Below are positions 1 through 6,674 of a DNA stretch of 10,959 bases, in pieces. Source of the stretch: an uncultured Peptococcaceae bacterium (GTDB lineage Bacteria; Bacillota; Peptococcia; Peptococcales; Peptococcaceae); contig URZX01000051.1 in the NCBI GenBank assembly GCA_900552455.1, positions 1 through 10,959 of the forward strand, given 5' to 3'. The notes beneath the pieces were generated by a model. That model was given only the letters and a program-made list of their open reading frames with translations. It was not told where the DNA came from and did not search any database. Every line of letters starts with the position of its first letter. Position 1 is the stretch's first letter. The translations under genes and the position numbers were made by a program.

Positions 1-32
1 CCAAAAATGGATCATCCCCCCTGGCGTTTGAC

Positions 33-53
33 GGGGCTTTACGAGAAAGCCCC
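33..53. other. GC-rich hairpin near left edge
   Basis: GGGGCTTT (33-40) pairs perfectly with AAAGCCCC (46-53) around a 5-nt loop. No clear T run follows on either strand, so I do not call it an intrinsic terminator with confidence. It lies downstream of the MFS terminator on the minus strand and could belong to the leader of a gene beyond the left edge. No ORF supported by a ribosome binding site is visible in 1-128. Confidence 0.4.
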
Positions 54-78
54 CCCGATTGCGCGAGGATTTCCTTCT

Positions 79-118
79 ATAATATAAGAAGGGATTGGCT
101 CCCGAAGGAACCAATCCC
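79..118 (-). terminator. Intrinsic terminator of the MFS exporter gene
   Basis: Read on the minus strand, GGGATTGGTTCC pairs with GGAGCCAATCCC. This gives a 12-bp stem with one G-T wobble, closed by a TTCG tetraloop and followed by a T-rich tail (TTCTTATATT). It begins 10 bases after the MFS stop codon. Geometry and position are those of a factor-independent terminator. Confidence 0.85.
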
Positions 119-128
119 ACATGAATCA

Positions 129-1322
129 TTATCCAACGCTGTCCATGCCTTTCAAGCCGCTGCGCAGCCCACGAATGACGACGATCCAGAGCGCACAGGC
201 GATAAGCGCAAAAACAACGAGCAAAATCCCGAGCCCGTGCACATAATTGCTCGACAGGATCGGCGCAAGGACCATGCCAAGGCTGCCAAGCACGGTGTTG
301 ACGAAATTGATCAGCGACGATGCGGAGCCGGTGTCTTTTTCCTGCTGGTTTAAGAGCACGGCGGTGCTCATTGGGCGCAGAAGACTCTCGATAATGGTGA
401 ACGGCAGGAAGCAGAGCAAAAACGCCAGCGGCAGCAAACTACCAAACACCAGGAGCAGCACACCGCAGGCCGCTGCAACGACGATGCAGAGATTCATCAT
501 AAAACGCGGTGTGAGCTGTCGCGAAAGCCGCACATAAAGGATCGGTCCAAGAATCGCGCAGGCAGAATTGACGGCGAAATAATAGCTGTAGCTCGTCTCC
601 GATAGCCCGAAGAAATCGATGTACACATAAGAGCACACAGCGACATAGCCCATATACGGCGCAGCGAGCATGGCAGCGCTGCAGAGAAACACGGTGAAGC
701 CCGGATTGCGGCCAACGTCGATGAGCAATCCCAGGCTGCCGACGAGAGAGCCTGTGTAGCGATCCTCTGCGGCGAGGGTTTCTTTGAGAAAAACGAGCGA
801 GATCGTGCAGCCGGCGCCGAGCACTGCCAGCACGGCGAAGGTTGCGCGCCAGCCAGCGTGCGTAACGATAAACGCGCCAACGATCGGCGCCAGCATCGGG
901 GCGATCACGGCCATCGCCTGCACAACGGCGAGGATGGTGTTGCGCGTGCGGCGGTCGAAGCAATCCTTGATCATCGCTGTGGAGATCGCGACCATACAGC
1001 CAGCGCCGAGCGCCTGCAGCACGCGCGCGATGATGAGCAGCCAGATGCTCGTGGCGAGCGCACAAGCTGCGCTGAAGATCGTGTAAACGAGCGTGCCCGC
1101 GACGAGCAATCCGCGGCGACCGTATTTGTCCGAAAGCGGGCCAAAGATCAGCGTGCCGATGGCCATGAAGAAAAAGAATCCGACAAGCGTGAGATTGACG
1201 GTGGATTCTGTCGTGTTAAAAGCAGCAGTCATGTGCGGCACCGCCGGCAGATACATATCCAGCGACAGCGGCACGATCATGTTCATAAACGCGATGAGAA
1301 CAATGATGAAGCGTTTGTTCAT
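129..1322 (-). CDS. MFS multidrug exporter, Bcr/CflA-type (DHA1)
   Basis: A 397-residue inner-membrane transporter predicted to export drugs or metabolites by proton antiport. Seen in the sequence: about 12 hydrophobic segments, the N-terminal DMYLPA signature (residues 22-27) typical of Bcr/CflA proteins, motif A GPLSDKYGRR (61-70) in the loop between helices 2 and 3, and a proline/glycine-rich motif-C-like helix (APMLAPIVGAF) typical of DHA1 antiporters. An in-frame TTG lies upstream at 1382, but it falls inside a terminator hairpin. I chose the ATG at 1322 because GGAGAGG precedes it at good spacing and because MNKRFIIVLIAF is a natural start for the first helix. The gene has its own terminator, and a promoter plus terminator-like hairpin upstream. 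The family assignment is firm; the substrate is unknown. Confidence 0.9.
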   Translation of the reverse strand: MNKRFIIVLIAFMNMIVPLSLDMYLPAVPHMTAAFNTTESTVNLTLVGFFFFMAIGTLIFGPLSDKYGRRGLLVAGTLVYTIFSAACALATSIWLLIIARVLQALGAGCMVAISTAMIKDCFDRRTRNTILAVVQAMAVIAPMLAPIVGAFIVTHAGWRATFAVLAVLGAGCTISLVFLKETLAAEDRYTGSLVGSLGLLIDVGRNPGFTVFLCSAAMLAAPYMGYVAVCSYVYIDFFGLSETSYSYYFAVNSACAILGPILYVRLSRQLTPRFMMNLCIVVAAACGVLLLVFGSLLPLAFLLCFLPFTIIESLLRPMSTAVLLNQQEKDTGSASSLINFVNTVLGSLGMVLAPILSSNYVHGLGILLVVFALIACALWIVVIRGLRSGLKGMDSVG

Positions 1323-1353
1323 TGAACGATCCTCTCCTTCCACGCCGACAAAC

Positions 1354-1404
1354 AAAAAAGGGCCGGACAAGATCGCGAACAACGTCCGCAGCCTTATCCG
1401 GTCC
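1354..1404 (-). terminator. Leader terminator/attenuator before the MFS gene
   Basis: On the minus strand GGACCGGATAAG (1404-1393) pairs with CTTGTCCGGCCC (1371-1360), with one A-C mismatch and one G-T wobble. Beyond a 3x3 internal loop the arm continues with GCGGAC/GTTCGC around a GTT loop. Six Ts (1359-1354) follow at once. It lies between the apparent MFS promoter (1425-1458) and the MFS ribosome binding site, with about 30 bases from the T run to the start codon. It could simply end the upstream tauE-like transcript, but no room is left for another promoter, so MFS transcripts seem to have to pass through it. Confidence 0.75.
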
Positions 1405-1424
1405 TTGTTAACCTCCGGCGAATA

Positions 1425-1458
1425 ATTATATGCTATCAGGAGGGGCGCGCAATGTCAA
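1425..1458 (-). promoter_or_regulatory. Probable sigma-A promoter of the MFS gene
   Basis: A perfect -35 hexamer TTGACA (1458-1453) is followed after 17 bp by TAGCAT (1435-1430). A perfect TATAAT overlaps it at 1430-1425, but at a 22-bp spacing from TTGACA. Either box could be the true -10. The -35 sits only a few bases past the stop codon of the upstream exporter gene. The resulting leader would be about 95 nt and contain the terminator hairpin. Confidence 0.6.
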
Positions 1459-1461
1459 GCG

Positions 1462-2211
1462 TTACGCCAACACGCCCTGCGCCACCTGCGACATCAGCGA
1501 GAGCGCAGAGAAAAGCAGCACGACGTTGACCAGCTGCTGGAAAAACGTGGTGTTCATCCGCTTCACGAGCCAGGTGCTGACGCGCAGCGCGATGGCGACG
1601 GCGACGAGCCCGATGACGACGTACGGCAGGCTGGCGATCGTGTAGGAACCGCTCGCCACATGGCCGAGGGTCGACAGTCCCATGGAAAATGTGCCGCAAC
1701 CAAACTGCATGACGCGGAACATATCTTTATCGCGGTAACGGTTGCGCGTGTAGATAACGGTCAACGGACCGCCGCAGCCAAATGCGCCGGAAATAAACCC
1801 GGAGCAGACGAGCAGCAGCTTGTGCCATGGGCGCTCCTGAAAGGTGTCGCGTTTTTTGCCGCGCGAGGTTTCCACCAATCCCTTCACAGCGGTGGCAGCG
1901 ATGAACACGCTGAGGATCGCTTTTAGCGCCAGCTCTGGCAGATAGTTCAGCATGATCAGCCCAAACGGCATCCCGATGACGAGATAGAGCACAATATGCG
2001 CCAGTTCTTTCCAATGAATGCGGTCGCGCACGCGAAACGCCTGCACACCAGACTGCAGCGCAGCGATCAGCACCAGCATCGACACGACGAGATTGAGCGG
2101 CAGGAACATGCTCAGAAGCGGCAGCGCGATCACATTCGCCGCAAAGCCAATGATCCCCGCCATTGTCATCGCGATCACCATCACCACACCGTATAAAATC
2201 AGTTCGATCAT
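1462..2211 (-). CDS. TauE/SafE-family sulfite/anion exporter-like permease
   Basis: A 249-residue polytopic membrane protein of the TauE/SafE (formerly DUF81) family, whose members export sulfite, sulfoacetate or related organic anions, or are of unknown substrate. Seen: about eight hydrophobic segments in two halves. The first half has the glycine-rich GIIGFAANVIALP (residues 19-31). The second has SGAFGCGGP (141-149), matching the repeated glycine motif of the family. A charged cytoplasmic linker (RGKKRDTFQERPWHK, about 117-131) separates the halves. An earlier in-frame start at 2235 would add eight hydrophilic residues. I prefer the ATG at 2211 because GGAGCGGAG lies just upstream and the hydrophobic helix begins immediately. 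Family typical length (about 250) fits. No neighbour points to a particular substrate. Confidence 0.85.
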   Translation of the reverse strand: MIELILYGVVMVIAMTMAGIIGFAANVIALPLLSMFLPLNLVVSMLVLIAALQSGVQAFRVRDRIHWKELAHIVLYLVIGMPFGLIMLNYLPELALKAILSVFIAATAVKGLVETSRGKKRDTFQERPWHKLLLVCSGFISGAFGCGGPLTVIYTRNRYRDKDMFRVMQFGCGTFSMGLSTLGHVASGSYTIASLPYVVIGLVAVAIALRVSTWLVKRMNTTFFQQLVNVVLLFSALSLMSQVAQGVLA

Positions 2212-2245
2212 CGTTTCTCCGCTCCTTCCGCACATTTATTCTACC

Positions 2246-2254
2246 ATTGTACCA
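2246..2254 (-). promoter_or_regulatory. Extended -10 promoter of the TauE/SafE-like gene
   Basis: TGGTACAAT on the minus strand is an extended -10 (TGn plus a five-of-six TATAAT). No good -35 is visible at 16-18 bp. Transcription would start about 2239, giving a short leader before the GGAG ribosome binding site. Confidence 0.5.
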
Positions 2255-2333
2255 CGCCGCCTGCGCCACGAACATACGCCCGGCCATAGCGAATTTTAAT
2301 GACCCGATGCCGCATTTTCACGGGAGATGAAAG

Positions 2334-2380
2334 CAATATGCGACAAATCACGAAAATTTCTCAATTTGTCGCACATATCT
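2334..2380. repeat. Palindromic repeat copy A, downstream of the ATPase gene
   Basis: TGCGACAAAT (2339-2348) and ATTTGTCGCA (2364-2373) form a 10-bp perfect inverted repeat around a 15-nt loop. The whole 47-bp stretch matches copy C (3712-3758) at 44 of 47 positions in the same orientation. The differences are two A/G and one T/C. It starts about 34 bases past the ATPase stop codon. It may serve as a transcript-end hairpin, though no T run follows. Confidence 0.9.
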
Positions 2381-2390
2381 GCCGGCGATC

Positions 2391-2400
2391 TGCGACAAAA
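2391..2400. repeat. Half-site of the TGCGACAAA repeat
   Basis: TGCGACAAAA matches nine of ten bases of the left arm of the flanking palindromes but has no partner arm nearby. It lies between copy A and the ATPase stop codon and may be a decayed copy or chance. Confidence 0.4.
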
Positions 2401-2413
2401 AGCACACATCGCT

Positions 2414-3637
2414 TCAGGTCAAGGTGATGTCTTTTTTGCCAAGCAGGAAATCCACGATATTTATGTGACTGATCCCATCTCGCGAAAAATCAAAGCGGTC
2501 AAGCGAAAGCACATACTTCGGCGATGCATCAGTGATCGGTGCAAAAGCGCCAAATTCGCGCGCGATCGTTTCTCGAGCGTTCAAATAATACGCCACCTGA
2601 ACAAAGCATTTTCGTCGGCCATCGATCACAACAAAGTCAATCTCGCCCTTATAGGTTTTGCCGACAAACACTTCGTAACCACGGCTCACAAGCTCGTTAT
2701 AGACAACATTTTCCAAAAAGAAAGTGTCTTCAAAATTCACAAGGTTGGTATTGATCATGCGAAAACCTGTATCAACGGCGTACTGCTTTTCCACATAGCT
2801 CATCGCCTGTTTGCCCACGATATTAAATCGTTTCACGCGCGTGATAAGACATGCTTTCTCCATGCGGTCCAGATAGCGATAGATCGCAGAGCGATCGATG
2901 CTTTCATTGTTCTGCACTTTGAAATACTCACAAATATTGCGCGCAGAAAACTCCTTGCCCGCATTCGCCATAACATAACCAGCGATCTTTAGGAGATTTT
3001 CGCGATTTGTTCGCTTGGGATCGGTGACAATATCCTTGTCAATAATGCCGCGATAGGTCTGCTCCAGATAGGTTTTGATCTCGCGCTCCCCCTCGAAAGC
3101 AAAACGCTGCGGCATACCACCCCATTGGATGTAATCAACAATAAATGCGTCCGGCGTCACTGACTTGCCTGTCTGCGCGAGATAGTCACACGCTTCGCTG
3201 AAAGAAAACGGCATAATGCGAAATTCAATGCAGCGACCGACAAGAAGCGTTGCCATCTTGCCAGACAGCAGCTTGGAATTACTCCCTGTGACAAAGATTG
3301 AGCAATTTTGTGTTGCGCGCAACGAAGCCAGTACTTTTTCAAACTGGCGCACGTGCTGAATCTCATCCAGGAAAATATAATATTTCTCACTGTCTGCGAT
3401 ATGTGCCAACACAAATTCGTTGAGCTTTTCCGCCTTGCGAATGTGTTCAAACTGAATATCTTCGAAATTCACGCGGACAATATGATCGCTCGCAACGCCG
3501 CTCTTCACGATCTCTTCCTCAATCTGGGAAAGCAACACAGATTTCCCACAGCGACGAACCCCAGTCAACACCTTGATCAGATCAAGCTCATAAAACGGAC
3601 GGATTTTTTCCAGATAACGTTCGCGTTTAATATACAT
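2414..3637 (-). CDS. AAA_14/DUF4143-type ATPase of unknown function
   Basis: A 407-residue P-loop ATPase of the AAA_14 plus DUF4143 architecture, a very common bacterial and archaeal family without an agreed role. Seen: Walker A GVRRCGKS (26-33), Walker B YIFLDEIQ (87-94), sensor-1-like TGSNSKLL (117-124), then GRCIEFRIMPFSFSEA (134 onward), characteristic of the family. A predicted winged-helix-like middle region follows, then a C-terminal DUF4143 region with GEIDFVVI...CFVQVAYYL. That last part resembles a PD-(D/E)xK nuclease fold in which the E-x-K triad member is replaced by Q-V-A. The start is the ATG at 3637, with GGAGG at 3645-3649. Base composition looks more AT-rich than the exporter genes on either side. 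Together with the flanking repeats, this suggests acquisition by transfer. The domain call is firm; function is not known. Confidence 0.9.
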   Translation of the reverse strand: MYIKRERYLEKIRPFYELDLIKVLTGVRRCGKSVLLSQIEEEIVKSGVASDHIVRVNFEDIQFEHIRKAEKLNEFVLAHIADSEKYYIFLDEIQHVRQFEKVLASLRATQNCSIFVTGSNSKLLSGKMATLLVGRCIEFRIMPFSFSEACDYLAQTGKSVTPDAFIVDYIQWGGMPQRFAFEGEREIKTYLEQTYRGIIDKDIVTDPKRTNRENLLKIAGYVMANAGKEFSARNICEYFKVQNNESIDRSAIYRYLDRMEKACLITRVKRFNIVGKQAMSYVEKQYAVDTGFRMINTNLVNFEDTFFLENVVYNELVSRGYEVFVGKTYKGEIDFVVIDGRRKCFVQVAYYLNARETIAREFGAFAPITDASPKYVLSLDRFDFSRDGISHINIVDFLLGKKDITLT

Positions 3638-3658
3638 GGTCGCACCTCCATTTCTATC

Positions 3659-3688
3659 ATTATATGCGACAAATCACGAAAAAATCAA
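3659..3688 (-). promoter_or_regulatory. ATPase promoter embedded in a palindrome
   Basis: A perfect TATAAT (3664-3659) is preceded at 18 bp by TTGATT (3688-3683) on the minus strand. The 18-bp spacer and most of the -35 fall inside palindromic copy B (3665-3699). One arm lies wholly between the -35 and -10, and the other is just upstream. Transcription would start about 3652, leaving almost no leader before GGAGG at 3645-3649. A protein binding this palindrome would block the promoter. Confidence 0.65.
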
Positions 3689-3699
3689 GATTTGTCGCA
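3665..3699. repeat. Palindromic repeat copy B, in the ATPase promoter
   Basis: TGCGACAAATC (3665-3675) and GATTTGTCGCA (3689-3699) form an 11-bp perfect inverted repeat around a 13-nt loop. The arms equal those of copies A and C, but the loop is diverged (ACGAAAAAATCAA). Keeping the arms while the loop changes points to selection on the palindrome itself. Confidence 0.9.
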
Positions 3700-3711
3700 C
3701 GTTCTTTTCAA

Positions 3712-3758
3712 CAATGTGCGACAAATCGCGAAAATTTCTCAATTTGTCGCACATACCT
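3712..3758. repeat. Palindromic repeat copy C, upstream of the ATPase gene
   Basis: ATGTGCGACAAAT (3714-3726) and ATTTGTCGCACAT (3742-3754) form a 13-bp perfect inverted repeat, the longest of the three. The 47-bp context is a direct repeat of copy A, 1378 bp away, with three transitions. Similarity stops abruptly on both sides. It lies between the ABC gene terminator and copy B, 52 bp from copy B. Confidence 0.9.
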
Positions 3759-3775
3759 CCCCACGCGCGCAAAAG

Positions 3776-3811
3776 AAAAACACGTCTGCCAGATAACAGA
3801 CGTGTTTTTTT
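3776..3811 (-). terminator. Terminator of the fused ABC exporter gene (bidirectional)
   Basis: CACGTCTG (3781-3788) pairs with CAGACGTG (3797-3804), extended by A-T pairs from AAAAA (3776-3780) and seven Ts (3805-3811). On the minus strand the hairpin lies just past the ABC stop codon and is followed by TTTTTCTTTT. The plus-strand reading also ends in a T run, so it could stop transcription from both sides. Confidence 0.85.
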
Positions 3812-3818
3812 GCAAACG

Positions 3819-6587
3819 TTATTCTGTGCGCAGGGCGATGACTGGATCTTTCTTCGCTGCTTTGCGCGCTGGGATCATGCCGCCGATCATGGTGATAAAG
3901 ACACTGATGACGACGAGGACGCCGCCGGCGACTGGTGGCAGGAAGACGGTGACACTGGTGTTTTCGATCAGGTGATGCAGGATGGCGTTGATCGGATAGG
4001 TCAGCGCGACAGAGATGCCGACGCCGAGCGCGCCGCTGCACAGCCCGATGATGAGCGTTTCTGCGTTGAATACCTGCGAAATATTGCGCTTGGATGCGCC
4101 GATGGCGCGCAGGATGCCGATCTCCTTGGTGCGCTCGAGCACAGAAATGTGCGTGATGATGCCGATCATGATGCAGCTGACGACGAGCGACACGGCCACA
4201 AATGCGATCAGCACATAAGTGACGACGTTGACCATGCTCGTGAGGGAGCTGGTGAGCAGCGCAACGTAGTCGGTGTAGGTGATCTGCTCGTCGTCGGCGC
4301 GATCGGCGTTATACGCTTCGATGCAATCGGTGACGCCTTCCTTGTCTTCGAAGGTGTCGGTATAGATGCTGATGGAATATGGCGCATCGAGGCTGACCTT
4401 GCCAAATTCGGTGAGGTTGTCTTCGTAGGTGACATCGCCGAGATACTGATCGTAGAAATCGACGAGCACGGCCTGATCTGGTTCGCTCGCGAGCCAGGCA
4501 TCGAGCGCAGCAGCCATTGTGCTCTCATCGCCGCTCATGCTGCCCATCGCAGCCATGGCGCTCGCATCTGCTTCGCCGCCAGATTGCTGCGAAGCTGCGA
4601 CCATGAACATGGCGTAGAGCGAGGCTTTTTCGCTGACGCCGAGATTCTGCATATACGCTGTGGCGTCAGCAGCCTTCGCAGCATCGTCGGACGCTGTGAA
4701 TTCCACGCCGGTGAGCACGTTCGTCTCAGGGCTGGCTTCCTGCGCTTTGACAACGGCGCTCTGATCGGTGAGATCGATGAGATAATCCGTCAGCGCGCGG
4801 GTGTAGGCGAGGTTGGCCTGGATGGACGCATTCTCGCTGCCGTCCTGCGGACGGATGATTCCGCTCACAGTGAGCGGAATGCCGCCGTCGTAGAGCTCCT
4901 GCTGATAGGACAGATCGTCGTGCACATCGGTGAAGGTGCCGTCGCCATTATCCACATAATAATTGCACGCCGGCACAAGCTGGAACGTCTTGCCCATGAG
5001 ATCATCGTAGCTCCAGGATGGTTCCGGCGCTTCTTCGCCAGCTTCGAGAGCATCCTGGATCTCTTTATACTCCTCATCCGAGAGCACGCCAAGCTGATAG
5101 AGCACCGTGCTCGGAACGCAGTTCTTGTCGTCGAGCACGAGCACGATCTCGTTGTACGCTTCCGGCCAGCGCCCGGCGACAACGTCGTAGCTATCCGTCA
5201 CGACCGGGCTGATCAGCGCATCGTCCGCGCCCGGGATGATCTCGTCAAAATTCTCCGCGCCAACGGTGCTGCCGGCGAGCATCGGATTCATATTGACAGC
5301 GATGTCGTAATCCTCCATGCTCTCCTGGCTTTCTTCCATCTCGTCCATGGAGGTGTTCGTATCGCGGTTGGTGTTGATGATGCTGCCGTCGGTATCCGTG
5401 GTCAGCACATCGAAATCCACATTATACGTGTAAACAACGCCATTGCTGCCAAGGTATTGGTGAATGTCGCTGTCCGGATCGTCGAGATAATTTTTGAACG
5501 CCGTGAGGTCGTTTTCCGTGATGGATGCGTTCATGTTCGCCTCCATCTCCAGCAAGCCATTGTCCGCGTAGACACGGTCCCGGTCTGTATCGACATTCGC
5601 CGCATCCGCCGCCATCAGCCCCGCCGAACTCATCAGGCTCGACATATCCACCGTTTCCGCATTGATGATGATCGGATAAGCGTTCATCGCATCCTGCTGC
5701 AGATCCGTGATATACGTGTTGACCCCGTTCGACAGCGACAGGATCAGCGCGATCCCGATGATCCCGATCGATCCGGCAAACGCCGTCAGGATCGTGCGCG
5801 CTTTTTTCGTCCAGAGATTCTTAAAGCTCAAACTCAGCGACGTGAAAAAACTCATCGACGCCCGACCCATGCTGCGGTCCACAGGCGTCTGCGTGTCCAC
5901 CTCGTCCGGCTCGACAGGGCGTGTGTCATCCGTGATAACCCCATCCTTCAGACGCACAATGCGCGTCGCGTATTGCTCCGCCAGCTCAGGATTGTGCGTC
6001 ACCATAACGACCAACCGATCGCGCGCCACCTCCTTGAGCAGCTCCATGATCTGCACGCTCGTTTCGCTGTCCAGCGCGCCCGTCGGCTCATCCGCCAGAA
6101 CAATGTGTGGATCGTTTACCAGCGCGCGGGCGATCGCCACACGCTGCATCTGCCCGCCGGAAAGCTGGTTCGGACGCTTGTGGATATGCTCCGCCAATCC
6201 CACCTTTTCCAGCGCTTCCTTCGCGCGACGGCGGCGCTCCCGCTTGGAAACCCCGCTGATCGTCAGCGCCAGCTCCACATTCGCCAGCACGCTCTGGTGC
6301 GGGATCAGGTTGTAGCTTTGGAACACAAACCCGATCGTGTGATTGCGATACGCGTCCCAATCGCGATCGCGGTATTTTTTCGTGGACGTTCCATTGATGA
6401 TCAGATCGCCGTCCTCGTAGCGGTCCAGCCCGCCAACGATATTGAGCAGCGTCGTCTTACCCGAACCACTCGGCCCCAGGATCGCCACAAACTCGTTGTC
6501 ACGCAGATCAAGCGAGACCCCGTTCAGAGCAACCTGCGTGAAATCGCCCGTCGTGTAGGTCTTGCGGATATTTCTCAGTTGCAGCAT
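3819..6587 (-). CDS. MacB-type ABC exporter, fused ATPase and FtsX-like permease
   Basis: A 922-residue half-transporter with ATPase and permease in one chain, expected to act as a homodimer in the membrane. Seen: N-terminal ABC domain with Walker A GPSGSGKT (38-45), Q-loop FVFQS (87-91), signature LSGGQ (142-146), Walker B IVLADE (162-167) and H-loop His198. This is the MacB/LolD type of nucleotide-binding domain. A first membrane helix follows at about 266-288, an extracytoplasmic domain at about 289-787, and three more helices at about 788-810, 843-866 and 885-908 with the FtsX-like segment [20 protein letters not shown]. coli MacB has 648 residues; the extra length is in the roughly 500-residue outer domain. 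That domain holds an Ala/Met-rich stretch around [20 protein letters not shown]. The ATG at 6587 has GGAGG at 6595-6599. It stands alone, with no separate permease or TolC-type partner in view. The substrate is unknown: peptides, antibiotics or lipoproteins are possible. Confidence 0.92.
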   Translation of the reverse strand: MLQLRNIRKTYTTGDFTQVALNGVSLDLRDNEFVAILGPSGSGKTTLLNIVGGLDRYEDGDLIINGTSTKKYRDRDWDAYRNHTIGFVFQSYNLIPHQSVLANVELALTISGVSKRERRRRAKEALEKVGLAEHIHKRPNQLSGGQMQRVAIARALVNDPHIVLADEPTGALDSETSVQIMELLKEVARDRLVVMVTHNPELAEQYATRIVRLKDGVITDDTRPVEPDEVDTQTPVDRSMGRASMSFFTSLSLSFKNLWTKKARTILTAFAGSIGIIGIALILSLSNGVNTYITDLQQDAMNAYPIIINAETVDMSSLMSSAGLMAADAANVDTDRDRVYADNGLLEMEANMNASITENDLTAFKNYLDDPDSDIHQYLGSNGVVYTYNVDFDVLTTDTDGSIINTNRDTNTSMDEMEESQESMEDYDIAVNMNPMLAGSTVGAENFDEIIPGADDALISPVVTDSYDVVAGRWPEAYNEIVLVLDDKNCVPSTVLYQLGVLSDEEYKEIQDALEAGEEAPEPSWSYDDLMGKTFQLVPACNYYVDNGDGTFTDVHDDLSYQQELYDGGIPLTVSGIIRPQDGSENASIQANLAYTRALTDYLIDLTDQSAVVKAQEASPETNVLTGVEFTASDDAAKAADATAYMQNLGVSEKASLYAMFMVAASQQSGGEADASAMAAMGSMSGDESTMAAALDAWLASEPDQAVLVDFYDQYLGDVTYEDNLTEFGKVSLDAPYSISIYTDTFEDKEGVTDCIEAYNADRADDEQITYTDYVALLTSSLTSMVNVVTYVLIAFVAVSLVVSCIMIGIITHISVLERTKEIGILRAIGASKRNISQVFNAETLIIGLCSGALGVGISVALTYPINAILHHLIENTSVTVFLPPVAGGVLVVISVFITMIGGMIPARKAAKKDPVIALRTE

Positions 6588-6619
6588 TGTGCATCCTCCA
6601 GTGCAATGATGATATGATT

Positions 6620-6628
6620 AGTATAGCA
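6620..6628 (-). promoter_or_regulatory. Extended -10 promoter of the ABC exporter gene
   Basis: TGCTATACT on the minus strand is an extended -10 (TGn plus TATACT). No convincing -35 is seen at 16-18 bp upstream. Only 87 bp separate this gene from the MBL stop codon, and no terminator is visible there. Read-through from the MBL gene is possible as well. Confidence 0.5.
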
Positions 6629-6674
6629 TATCTCGACCCTTCTGAGACATCATGATTCAGTAACGATTCCCTGC

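Noticed and set aside
11..18. ATCATCCC shared by the left and right window edges (11-18 and 10952-10959)
   Set aside because: Eight bases only. The flanks do not match, so chance is the simplest explanation.
439..1065. Alternative frames inside the MFS gene on both strands
   Set aside because: They lack ribosome binding sites and domains and are fully covered by the exporter frame with its membrane helices and motif A.
1323..1382. Longer MFS start at the TTG at 1382
   Set aside because: It lies within the terminator hairpin, lacks its own ribosome binding site, and adds an unlikely N-terminal extension. The ATG at 1322 has a good ribosome binding site.
2327..2992. Plus-strand frame of 221 codons running through repeat copy A into the ATPase gene
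   Set aside because: It is antisense to the well-supported ATPase gene. Its start region merely translates the palindromic repeat.
2334..3758. CRISPR array or classical insertion sequence at the palindromic repeats
   Set aside because: Only three copies, irregular spacing, no uniform spacers and no cas genes rule out CRISPR. No transposase is encoded, and I could not find a convincing target-site duplication outside the repeats.
3636..6617. A 993-codon open frame on the plus strand opposite the ABC exporter gene
   Set aside because: It mirrors the minus-strand ABC gene and translates to a His/Arg/Asp-heavy sequence with no domain. The minus-strand frame has complete ABC motifs, a ribosome binding site, a promoter and a terminator.
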